DNA from: Chloroflexota bacterium
GTDB taxonomy: Bacteria; Chloroflexota; Dehalococcoidia; SZUA-161
Length of the DNA: 8,215 bases
Assembly: GCA_030668425.1 (NCBI GenBank)
Contig: DAOUTY010000072.1
Coordinates: 1 to 8,215, forward strand
Reading direction: 5' to 3'
Below the pieces are notes generated by a model, which was not told the origin of the DNA, did not search any database, and worked only from the letters and a program-made list of their open reading frames with translations. The translations under genes and the position numbers were made by a program. Positions 1 to 5,108 of this stretch are shown here, one piece after another (position 1 is the first letter of the stretch; each line of letters begins with the position of its first letter).

Positions 1-150
1 CGATACTATCTTACGCTGGCAGTAAATAATACGCAACACGCCGCTCTTATACTACTCTCAACACAGCAGCCCAACTGGAAAGAATTAGAGTATATTGTAA
101 CTATACCGTTCCAGATGGTTGGTACAGACTGCGGCCTCCCACACGGCAGG

Positions 151-179
151 TTGACAGCCAGGTACCAGGGGCATATCAT
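151..179 (+). promoter_or_regulatory. sigma70-type promoter for the ferredoxin cluster
   Basis: A perfect -35 hexamer TTGACA (151-156) is followed after exactly 17 bases by TATCAT (174-179), which matches the -10 consensus at 5 of 6 positions. Transcription would begin near 186 and leave a leader of about 90 bases before the ATG at 276. The spacer contains the direct repeat CCAGG-TA-CCAGG, which could be an operator half-site pair or chance. The hexamers and spacing are seen; use as a promoter is inferred. Confidence 0.6.
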
Positions 180-275
180 CGTTGTACAAGAGGGATAGTG
201 ATGACAATTGACTCTTCACGTGTTGGAATAACAAATCCCACGCTGAGACGCCAGGCTTAGCAATGGAGGTGGTCT

Positions 276-1112
276 ATGTGTGAATGGTGTGAGAAGTATG
301 GCGATGGATATGAGCGATGGTACTTCAACCCGGCAAACTACGCTCGCAGGCTCTATAAAATCAGAAAGGAGGAAGCCGAGGCATTAGGTGCCGAAGCTGA
401 CCCCCAGGCCGCCGGCGGTATGGCATTCGTCGGTCATGATTTCCTGGAGGCTCGCGAGCGGGGGGATGTGGCGACGGTAGAACAGATAAAGCAGCAGGTT
501 GAGGGCATATCATGGATCACCCACTTCGGGCAGGTGCTCACCTTAGAGGAGGCACTCAAGATCGTGGACATTATGTATCCCATCGGCCTGATGACCTGCG
601 CCTGCCGACGCTCCATGCAAGGTCTTCCCGATGAGGAGAACTTCACGTGCATGGGTATGGGAACCGGGATGTATAAGTGGGAGCGGTGGCCCGATACCTA
701 CCGGGGAGGGGTCCACTTTCTCACCCCGGATGAGTCCAAGGAGGTGCTCGCCAAGCTGAACAAGCGGGGGCTGGTGCACACTGTGTTCACTTTCGGCACC
801 CCTTATCTTGCCGGGCTGTGCAACTGCGATTACCCCGATTGTTCCGCCATCAGGACAGTGGTCGATCTGGGCATCAGGGTTCTATGGAAGGGACACTATG
901 TAGCCAAGATCGACCCTGAGCTTTGCAATGGCTGCGCCTCCTGCGTACACCGCTGCCAGTTCAGAGCGCTTAGCTTCTCCCCCTCAAAGAACAAGGCAAT
1001 TATTGACCAGTTCCAGTGCTTCGGCTGTGGCCTGTGTGCCACGGAGTGCGACCAGGATGCGATCACCCTGGTGGAGCGGGCCAACCTTCCTGCCCTGGCA
1101 AACGTGTGGTAG
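276..1112 (+). CDS. Fe-S protein: Cys-rich N-terminal region plus C-terminal 2[4Fe-4S] ferredoxin domain
   Basis: This 278-residue cytoplasmic protein probably transfers electrons. Two consecutive CxxCxxCxxxC motifs lie at the C-terminus: C217, C220, C223, C227 and C248, C251, C254, C258. That is the bacterial ferredoxin arrangement for two [4Fe-4S] clusters, although the usual proline after the last cysteine of each motif is absent. Further cysteines occur upstream: C2 and C5 at the very start, a CxCR motif at C108/C110, then C125, and CNC followed by C at C182, C184 and C189. They could hold another metal centre. The segment around residues 150-190 resembles a repeat module seen in other 4Fe-4S proteins, where a GLVHT-type helix precedes a CNC-x4-C stretch. 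There is no signal peptide or membrane segment. The ATG at 276 follows GGAGGTGG (265-272). It is the first gene after the promoter and lies 23 bases before the next ferredoxin gene. The ferredoxin domain is certain; the partner and the role of the N-terminal part are unknown. Confidence 0.88.
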   Translation: MCEWCEKYGDGYERWYFNPANYARRLYKIRKEEAEALGAEADPQAAGGMAFVGHDFLEARERGDVATVEQIKQQVEGISWITHFGQVLTLEEALKIVDIMYPIGLMTCACRRSMQGLPDEENFTCMGMGTGMYKWERWPDTYRGGVHFLTPDESKEVLAKLNKRGLVHTVFTFGTPYLAGLCNCDYPDCSAIRTVVDLGIRVLWKGHYVAKIDPELCNGCASCVHRCQFRALSFSPSKNKAIIDQFQCFGCGLCATECDQDAITLVERANLPALANVW

Positions 1113-1135
1113 AAGCGATAGAAAGGTAGGGCGAG

Positions 1136-1390
1136 ATGCTGCCTACAGTAACCGTTGACGATCAAAAGTGTGCCGACCCCCTATCATGCCGCAAGTGCCT
1201 GCTAATCTGCCCCACGCATGTGCTGGGGCTGGGTACAGATGTGCCGATCAAGAAATTCCGCGAGACAGACCCCGAACACTTCATTGTAAGAGGAGTGCGC
1301 GTAGACAAATGCACCGGCTGCCTGGATTGTGTCAAGGTTTGCCCCCAAAATGCCATTCAGGTGAGCTTTAGCGGAGGTGGCGCAAGATGA
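1136..1390 (+). CDS. small 2[4Fe-4S] ferredoxin-type protein
   Basis: This is an 84-residue dicluster ferredoxin. The first motif is C12-x5-C18-x2-C21-x3-C25-P, widened by three residues between its first two cysteines. The second is a canonical C59xxC62xxC65xxxC69-P. Both end in the usual Cys-Pro. About 33 residues separate the motifs, more than in clostridial ferredoxins, and the insert is charged (IKKFRETDPEHF). The protein is presumably a soluble electron carrier or a small subunit of a redox complex. The ATG at 1136 follows an AAAGGTAGG purine tract (1122-1130). The stop codon overlaps the ATG of the next gene (ATGA, 1387-1390), which suggests translational coupling. The GGAGGTGG that serves the next gene lies inside this reading frame at 1373-1380. 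The physiological donor and acceptor cannot be told from the sequence. Confidence 0.88.
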   Translation: MLPTVTVDDQKCADPLSCRKCLLICPTHVLGLGTDVPIKKFRETDPEHFIVRGVRVDKCTGCLDCVKVCPQNAIQVSFSGGGAR

Positions 1391-1971
1391 CTATGAACTG
1401 GAAGTACGCCAAGCCAATTAAGGAAAAACTGATGACCCTGGAGGAGCCAGGGAAGACACTGCCGTTCGACGCCGATAGGAGGCTTGTTGATGAGGTTACA
1501 GCGCAGTGCGATATCAAGGCGCTGGTAGAGAGTCTGAAGGGCAAGGACGAAAAGGAGGCTCAACAGGCCATTATGACATTTGGCAGGAGGCTAATGGAAT
1601 TGACCATTGAACTCGCCGACGGGAAGTATATCGACCGCACAGGCGAGATGGTGGAGAAGGTGACCAGGCAGACCGGGATCTCCTTCCCCCATCGGTTCGA
1701 ACGTTATGTGGAGCTCGCCATCCTGGCTTCACGACCCACTGACAGGTGGAATATCACCAAGGCGACCACCAAAGAACTGGTGCTCCAGGTCTCCAGTTGT
1801 TCCCTGAACAAAGCGATGTCGGAGGCTGGACTGACGCTTCCATGCAAAGAGATGTGTCTTGCCAGCTTTGAGGTCGCTTCCACCAAGACCGGCGACAACC
1901 TGAATATTGAGATGACAAAGACGCTGCCCAAGGATGGCACGTGTGAGTTCACCTTTTCGCTCCGGCCCTAG
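1387..1971 (+). CDS. L-2-amino-thiazoline-4-carboxylic acid (ATC) hydrolase-like protein
   Basis: This is a 194-residue soluble protein. The C-terminal 60 residues fit the pattern I associate with the ATC hydrolase family: a first cysteine (C138, in SSCSL), a Gly-Leu stretch, LPCKEMC (C153, C157), an acidic/aliphatic strand, then TKTLPKDGTCEF with C186. The N-terminal 130 residues are helical and charged, with no motif I can name. The reference member hydrolyses the thiazoline ring of ATC on the route to L-cysteine. Most family members in anaerobes are uncharacterised, and substrate specificity should not be carried over. The ATG at 1387 overlaps the preceding stop by ATGA and has GGAGGTGG six bases upstream. 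This tight coupling to two ferredoxin-type genes suggests a redox-linked or metal-binding role. The four cysteines could bind a metal. The family call rests on pattern recall, with no alignment behind it. Confidence 0.62.
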   Translation: MTMNWKYAKPIKEKLMTLEEPGKTLPFDADRRLVDEVTAQCDIKALVESLKGKDEKEAQQAIMTFGRRLMELTIELADGKYIDRTGEMVEKVTRQTGISFPHRFERYVELAILASRPTDRWNITKATTKELVLQVSSCSLNKAMSEAGLTLPCKEMCLASFEVASTKTGDNLNIEMTKTLPKDGTCEFTFSLRP

Positions 1972-2290
1972 GATAAGAGACGAATTCGGCATATCCCTGT
2001 CACCTCCTCGCAGAGAGAGGCTTGAGCCGGGAGGGTTCAACAGTCTCGAGCGGCCTCGAAGCTTCCGCGCGCATAGAGTGGGTGTAGAGGAGTTTCTTGA
2101 GGAGTGGTATGACCGGAGCGCCGAGACCTGCAACCTATTCGAGAACATCAGCGAGGTGGATAGATACTGCGTCACCTGCACTGTTTGTAGCCACTTCGAA
2201 AAGGAGTGCTGCTCCCCTGACTCCAAGGGCCCGATCATACTCAGCCTGCTCAAGGCTTCCTACATGCACGACAGCCTGCCCCGTCAATAA
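1934..2290 (+). CDS. short Cys-rich protein of unknown function, start uncertain
   Basis: The frame stays open to a TAA at 2288-2290 and gives up to 118 residues. I do not recognise the family. The second half (about residues 49-118) looks genuinely coding: its third codon positions are dominated by G and C like the upstream genes, and it holds a compact cysteine group, C66, C79, C82, C85, C92, C93 (RYCVTCTVCSHF...ECC), which could bind zinc or an Fe-S cluster. The first 40 residues are arginine/proline-rich and less convincing. The ATG at 1934 has AAGG directly against it, too close for a ribosome site. The GTG at 1943 has AAGGA at a better distance of 8 bases, and a GTG at 2078 has no Shine-Dalgarno. 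The first 38 bases overlap the previous gene out of frame, as the end of an operon could. It may be a fourth cluster member or a degraded remnant of a longer gene. Confidence 0.45.
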   Translation: MARVSSPFRSGPRIRDEFGISLSPPRRERLEPGGFNSLERPRSFRAHRVGVEEFLEEWYDRSAETCNLFENISEVDRYCVTCTVCSHFEKECCSPDSKGPIILSLLKASYMHDSLPRQ

Positions 2291-2371
2291 CCCCGATTGC
2301 GGTTAATCCAGACTGAGCTGTCGATACAACAACCACGCCTGTCCATGACCTCATAACCAGTACTAACACGG

Positions 2372-2412
2372 GAAAAATAAAGCGTCTACTGTAAACATAC
2401 CGTCCTGCTTCA
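2372..2412. repeat. diverged intergenic element, copy A
   Basis: The stretch 2385-2412 matches 3957-3984 at 22 of 28 positions, and all six differences are transitions. A GAAAAA hexamer lies exactly 13 bases before the start of the match in both places. Each copy sits in an intergenic region a few hundred bases ahead of a plus-strand gene. On the minus strand both copies can be read as a peptide containing DGMF. By my rough estimate a match this good over 28 bases is only borderline against chance in a window this long, so family membership is a suggestion. Confidence 0.35.
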
Positions 2413-2717
2413 CTAAGGGTATCACCGCCTTTGAGCATCTCCGGGTATCGCCATTTCTTAGGAATCTTGGAGGAGAAGTAAAGGAACTTGTAGAAACACC
2501 ATCTTGCCTTTCACAAAGAGGTTCTTTACTATCTATACTGATACATGTACGAAAGTAATAGTACAATAGTTTAACTTACAACCGTACCAATAGGGCAAGA
2601 GCACCTTATCAACCCCTTCGGCTTGCGTTCCCTGGACAAGAGCCAGTTGATATAACACGAGCCTCCAAAACATAAAGAATATGCGGAGTCATACAGACTA
2701 ATAAAAGTGGCGACAAG

Positions 2718-2746
2718 TTCTAGATTTGCGTCCTTTCACACTAGAA
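2718..2746 (+). promoter_or_regulatory. inverted repeat next to the pilT start
   Basis: TTCTAG (2718-2723) and CTAGAA (2741-2746) are perfect 6-bp inverted copies separated by 17 bases, ending 14 bases before the pilT ATG. They could form a hairpin in the mRNA leader or be two half-sites of an operator. pilT has only a weak AAGTAAG-like ribosome site directly after the right arm, so a hairpin here could affect its translation. Repeats this short can also arise by chance. Confidence 0.3.
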
Positions 2747-2759
2747 AGTAAGTTGCGGC

Positions 2760-3866
2760 ATGAATATTAAAGAGCTATTGGAGCTCACTGTAGAAAAGGA
2801 AGCGTCTGACCTACATCTGACGGTGCCCAGTCACCCGGTCCTTCGCATCGACGGTGCCCTTAAGCATTTAGAAGAGCTGCCCAGAGTCACGCCCGAATAT
2901 GCAAGAGAAGCACTTGAACATCTGACAACCGAGAGTCAAAGGGAGACGCTGTACAGTGAGTTGGGGCTGGATCTGGCTTACAACGTTCCAGGGCTAGCTC
3001 GCTTCCGAATTAACATCTTCTTTCAGAGAGGAACGATCAGCATCGCTATTCGACGAATATCCTTCCACGTGCCTTCCATAGATGAACTTGGATTACCTTC
3101 TACGTGTAAGACCCTGGCGCTTAAGACAAAGGGGCTGGTACTGGTAACTGGCCCGGCTGGAACCGGTAAGTCCACCACCTTAGCTGCCATGATAAACCAT
3201 CTGAACAAGAACGATGCCCGACACGTGATCACCATCGAGGATCCGATTGAGTACATACATCATAATGATAAGTGTATAATTTCTCAACGGGACCTCGGGG
3301 ATGACTTTCATTCCTTTTCTCTTGCCTTACGACACACGCTGCGCCATGATCCTGATGTGATCCTTATTGGTGAAATGCGTGATCTGGACACTATAGCTGC
3401 AGCGATCACCGCCGCGGAGACAGGCCACTTGGTATTGACCACAGTGCATACTGCGAGTGCTCCTCAAAGTGTTGATCGCTTGATTGACATTTTCCCTGCT
3501 CACCAGCAGGAACAGATCCGATTTCAGATATCGCAGGTTTTAATAGGTGTGCTTTCGCAATGTCTGTTGCCCAGAGCTGGAGGCAGGGGTAGGGTAGCTG
3601 GCTTCGAGATCATGCTTGGCACCGATGCTATACGTAATCTCATACGGGAAGGTAGAACAGACCAGATTCCCACCTATTTGCAGACCGGCAGACAGCACGA
3701 GATGCAGACTATGGATCAAGCGTTGGAAGACCTCGTCAAGTCCGGCGCAGTTACTCTGGATGAAGCGTTGACAAGAAGCACCAATCCTGCTGAGCTGAGT
3801 AAGAGGATAGTCAGCTTCTCTGATCTGGCCTGGGAGGAGCGGGTAGCTCTGCCCTCTATTCGATAA
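2760..3866 (+). CDS. pilT: type IV pilus retraction ATPase PilT
   Basis: This is a 368-residue hexameric secretion-type ATPase that powers pilus retraction at the cytoplasmic face of the inner membrane. All hallmarks of the PilT/GspE superfamily are present: an N-terminal PAS-like region with the SDLHL motif (16-20), Walker A GPAGTGKST (131-139), the Asp box ITIEDPIEY (157-165), Walker B PDVILIGE (198-205) followed by MRDLDTI, and the His box HLVLTTVH (223-230). The C-terminal AIRNLIREGR (290-299) is the signature that separates PilT from PilB and PilU. The length is typical, with a C-terminal tail slightly longer than usual. In Walker A, alanine and threonine replace the common T and S of GPTGSGKST, which should not stop nucleotide binding. 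The ATG at 2760 is the first possible start after an in-frame TAG (2742-2744), and its Shine-Dalgarno is weak. No other pilus gene is nearby, so it is either an orphan or separated from its machinery. Confidence 0.95.
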   Translation: MNIKELLELTVEKEASDLHLTVPSHPVLRIDGALKHLEELPRVTPEYAREALEHLTTESQRETLYSELGLDLAYNVPGLARFRINIFFQRGTISIAIRRISFHVPSIDELGLPSTCKTLALKTKGLVLVTGPAGTGKSTTLAAMINHLNKNDARHVITIEDPIEYIHHNDKCIISQRDLGDDFHSFSLALRHTLRHDPDVILIGEMRDLDTIAAAITAAETGHLVLTTVHTASAPQSVDRLIDIFPAHQQEQIRFQISQVLIGVLSQCLLPRAGGRGRVAGFEIMLGTDAIRNLIREGRTDQIPTYLQTGRQHEMQTMDQALEDLVKSGAVTLDEALTRSTNPAELSKRIVSFSDLAWEERVALPSIR

Positions 3867-3881
3867 CCGCTGTGGTTTTAT
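3863..3881 (+). terminator. weak hairpin over the pilT stop codon
   Basis: ATAACC (3863-3868) can pair with GGTT-TTAT (3874-3881) across a GCTGT loop, with one bulged T. The right arm supplies four consecutive T residues. The stem is short and A/T-rich, so it is only a possible terminator for pilT. No stronger hairpin was seen in the next 100 bases. Confidence 0.22.
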
Positions 3882-3943
3882 AGCATCCATCTGCTCTATA
3901 CACCAACTTCCCCTGTCCTCAACCCATATCTCACGTTATAAGT

Positions 3944-3984
3944 GAAAAAAGGGCATTCTATTGCAAACATGCCATCCCGCTCCA
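3944..3984. repeat. diverged intergenic element, copy B
   Basis: This is the partner of the element at 2372-2412, sharing 22 of 28 positions in 3957-3984 plus the GAAAAA hexamer 13 bases upstream. A weaker third likeness lies at 93-112 (15 of 20 positions), again upstream of a plus-strand gene. The copies lie about 180, 370 and 250 bases ahead of the genes at 276, 2760 and 4210. They could be remnants of a dispersed repeat or a regulatory element. Confidence 0.35.
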
Positions 3985-4067
3985 AAACATAGATACCGCA
4001 TCTGCTATTCGGAATGAGACTGATTTCGGGCCACTGGAAAAGGGCTTCCTTCTGAATACCAGTTGAG

Positions 4068-4098
4068 TTGACAAACTTAGATCTTATGATAGTATAAG
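4068..4098 (+). promoter_or_regulatory. promoter candidate for the zinc-ribbon gene
   Basis: A perfect TTGACA lies at 4068-4073. The -10 box could be TAGTAT (4090-4095, 16-base gap, 4 of 6) or TATAAG (4093-4098, 19-base gap, 5 of 6); neither combines ideal spacing with an ideal sequence. The resulting leader would be about 105 bases, long enough for post-transcriptional control of the kind common for cold-shock-type genes. Confidence 0.45.
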
Positions 4099-4196
4099 GC
4101 GAACGGCCTGATACCAGTTTGCAATTCCCCGACGTGTAGCGTTCCCCGCGCATTCCCCAGTTCGTGGATGCCCAAACTCCTAGCAGGTTTGTAATG

Positions 4197-4203
4197 AAGG
4201 AGG
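4197..4203 (+). promoter_or_regulatory. near-perfect Shine-Dalgarno of the zinc-ribbon gene
   Basis: AAGGAGG lies six bases before the ATG. The pairing continues as AAGGAGGTCATCC, which differs at one base from the full complement of the usual 16S rRNA 3' end. This predicts unusually strong initiation and fixes the start codon at 4210. Confidence 0.8.
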
Positions 4204-4209
4204 TCATCC

Positions 4210-4530
4210 ATGGACTACGCAGACAAAACCCTTAAGTGCTCGGATTGCGGGAATGATTTCATATTCAGCGCCTCTGAGCAGGATTTCTTCAACAGCAAGG
4301 GCTTCGTCAATGAGCCTGGTCGTTGTCCGGATTGCCGAGCAATCAGGAAACGGCAGCGCCCCGGCGGCGGCTATGGCGGAGGCGGCGGCTATGGCGGAGG
4401 CGGCGCGAGACAGAGGCAAATGTACCCGGCTGTCTGCGCGTCTTGCGGGAAGGACTGTGAGGTACCTTTCGAGCCTCGAGACGGGCGTCCGGTGTACTGT
4501 TCAGACTGCTACTCCACACAAAGACAGTAG
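4210..4530 (+). CDS. double zinc-ribbon protein with Gly/Tyr-rich linker
   Basis: This is a 106-residue cytoplasmic protein. The first ribbon is C10-x2-C13 ... C39-x2-C42, within a segment reading LKCSDCGNDFIFSASEQDFF ... NEPGRCPDC. This is the pattern of the probable zinc-ribbon family (zf-trcl) common in Chloroflexota and other environmental bacteria. A basic patch (RAIRKRQR) follows, then a flexible linker GGGYGG-GGGYGG (about 52-65). The second ribbon is C76-x2-C79 ... C97-x2-C100, ending VYCSDCY, a CxxC-CxxC form often found C-terminal to the first. A fifth cysteine, C83, lies inside it. Four tetrahedral cysteines per ribbon predict two structural Zn2+ ions. The role in this family is unproven; nucleic-acid binding is plausible from the ribbons, the basic patch and the Gly/Tyr linker, which resembles tails of RNA chaperones. 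It lies upstream of two RRM genes on the same strand. Confidence 0.85.
   Translation: MDYADKTLKCSDCGNDFIFSASEQDFFNSKGFVNEPGRCPDCRAIRKRQRPGGGYGGGGGYGGGGARQRQMYPAVCASCGKDCEVPFEPRDGRPVYCSDCYSTQRQ
4363..4405 (+). repeat. 18-bp tandem repeat coding the Gly/Tyr linker
   Basis: Two identical 18-bp units (4363-4380 and 4381-4398) are followed by seven bases of a third. Each unit is in frame and encodes GGGYGG. Perfect identity in the DNA as well as the peptide indicates recent slippage duplication, so linker length may vary between strains without a frameshift. Confidence 0.85.
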
Positions 4531-4845
4531 ACAGTAGTAATAACAGCAAAGAGGGCCCCGATCCCTAAGGAGAATGGCTTGAAGCTGTTGCGTCAGGGAA
4601 ACGTGAGGTCGAAAATCGTGCCCGAACCGTCCTTAGGGCCTCTCTGCAGTTTTACCTCTAGTCATTTGGACCAGCTTCACCGTTTGAGGAGATATCTCTT
4701 CTGTCTGGTCACCATGTGATATCTTGGACGCAGATAGTCAGGCCAACGGCGATATTGTGATAAAGGATAGGTCACGACTTCGAAGGACTACGTAGATGCC
4801 GCCGCTCTTGCAGCGGTTTCCCATCCAGCCTGAGTGAGGTGAGCG
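4531..4845 (+). other. 315-bp spacer inside the RNA-binding cassette
   Basis: No protein-coding frame is supportable. The left part holds a possible structured RNA (4551-4642, listed separately). The middle contains the palindrome GAGATATCTC near 4689 and a second GATATC about 30 bases later, with no obvious function. Just before the next gene a small hairpin, CCGCT (4802-4806) with AGCGG (4812-4816), is followed by TTT. It could be a weak terminator or a leader structure for the gene at 4846. No good promoter was seen. Confidence 0.45.
4551..4642 (+). ncRNA. possible base-paired RNA downstream of the zinc-ribbon gene
   Basis: CCCTAAGG (4563-4570) is perfectly complementary to CCTTAGGG (4631-4638). 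GAGG (4551-4554) can extend the stem with CCTC (4639-4642) after a bulge. An alternative pairing of GAGGGCCC (4551-4558) with GGGCCTC (4636-4642) would compete for the same right arm, as in a two-state switch. The enclosed 60 bases contain a small CGA-AAA-TCG hairpin (about 4610-4617), and TTTT follows at 4650-4653. The 76-base span recalls a tRNA, but no T-arm or D-arm can be made. It matches no riboswitch class I know. It could equally be the 3' end of the zinc-ribbon mRNA or chance pairing. Confidence 0.25.
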
Positions 4846-5052
4846 ATGGAGCTAAAAGACCGAATCGCGCCATTGGTCCAAGGCAAGGTCTGCGTTCACC
4901 ATTGGTTAATTGATGCCGAGAATCTCGGCATTTGCAAGAAATGCGGCTCCACGCGACAGTTCTGCGGCTGGTGGGATGTGTCGGCGATTCGGAAAGGGTG
5001 GAGCAGTAGCCAAAACAGTACGGGAGGTAGTATTCCCAACTCGGACGGATGA
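4846..5052 (+). CDS. 68-residue HHW/CxxC zinc-type protein
   Basis: This small protein carries the signature V-C16-V-H18-H19-W-L-I-D ... G-I-C30-K-K-C33-G-S-x-R-x-F. I recognise this as a recurrent short motif (C-x-HHW-x-I ... G-x-C-x2-CG-x2-R-x-F) in Chloroflexota and related genomes, where it occurs as tiny stand-alone proteins or as part of larger ones. C16, H18/H19, C30 and C33 could bind one zinc. C40 is extra. The tail after residue 45 is polar and probably disordered. The ATG at 4846 follows a GAGGTGA tract (4836-4842). The stop codon overlaps an ATG (ATGA, 5049-5052) in the frame of the following RRM gene, so the two are likely cotranscribed. The function is unknown. Family recognition rests on the motif alone; the length fits stand-alone members. 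Confidence 0.68.
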   Translation: MELKDRIAPLVQGKVCVHHWLIDAENLGICKKCGSTRQFCGWWDVSAIRKGWSSSQNSTGGSIPNSDG

Positions 5053-5096
5053 ACTCCATCAAGGCACGGCTGATATCTCGGGGCTCCCAAGGAGGA

Positions 5097-5104
5097 AAAG
5101 GAGG
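5097..5104 (+). promoter_or_regulatory. ribosome site that decides the RRM gene start
   Basis: AAAGGAGG lies four bases before a GTG at 5109, and another AAGGAGG lies at 5089-5095. The alternative ATG at 5049 has no Shine-Dalgarno but overlaps the upstream stop codon. Starting at GTG puts the RRM strand beta-1 at the second residue, as is usual in small bacterial RRM proteins. Confidence 0.5.
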
Positions 5105-5108
5105 CAAA

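Larger units (their letters stand above)
2291..2759 (+). other. 469-bp spacer before pilT, no supportable gene
   Basis: No reading frame here looks like a protein on either strand. Near its left edge, TAACC (2288-2292) and GGTTA (2301-2305) can form a short hairpin over the upstream stop codon, but no T-run follows. The palindrome TACATGTA lies at 2542-2549. A weak promoter-like pair, TTGATA (2647-2652) and CATAAA (2671-2676) with an 18-base gap, could drive pilT. The element at 2372-2412 and the inverted repeat at 2718-2746 are listed separately. Confidence 0.5.
3867..4209 (+). other. 343-bp spacer between pilT and the zinc-ribbon gene
   Basis: No convincing gene lies here. A minus-strand frame spans 3896-4207 but has no recognisable protein character and starts inside the Shine-Dalgarno of the next gene. 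The spacer holds the second copy of the diverged element (3944-3984), a promoter candidate (4068-4098) and a leader of roughly 100 bases with a near-perfect ribosome site. TCAC and GTGA flank GTTATAA at about 3931-3945 as a small inverted repeat. Confidence 0.5.

Noticed and set aside
1982..2072. GAATTC, CTCGAG, AAGCTT and GCGCGC within 90 bases, resembling a cloning polylinker
   Set aside because: The sites are spread out, the sequence between them is not vector-like, and an open frame runs through with no break. I regard it as coincidence, though it lies in the weakest part of the 1934-2290 ORF.
2250..2566. Minus-strand frames in the spacer before pilT
   Set aside because: Their translations have no recognisable motif or protein-like composition, and two overlap each other in different frames.
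2663..3991. Shared 12-mer CTCCAAAACATA at 2663-2674 and 3980-3991
   Set aside because: One or two exact 12-base matches are expected by chance in a window this long.
3896..4207. 103-residue minus-strand frame between pilT and the zinc-ribbon gene
   Set aside because: It covers the promoter candidate and starts inside the Shine-Dalgarno of the plus-strand gene. No domain is visible. It is open mainly because the region is short.
4563..4638. tRNA, suggested by a 76-base span closed by an 8-bp stem
   Set aside because: No T-arm with a GTTCRA-type loop, no D-arm and no anticodon stem can be drawn on either strand.
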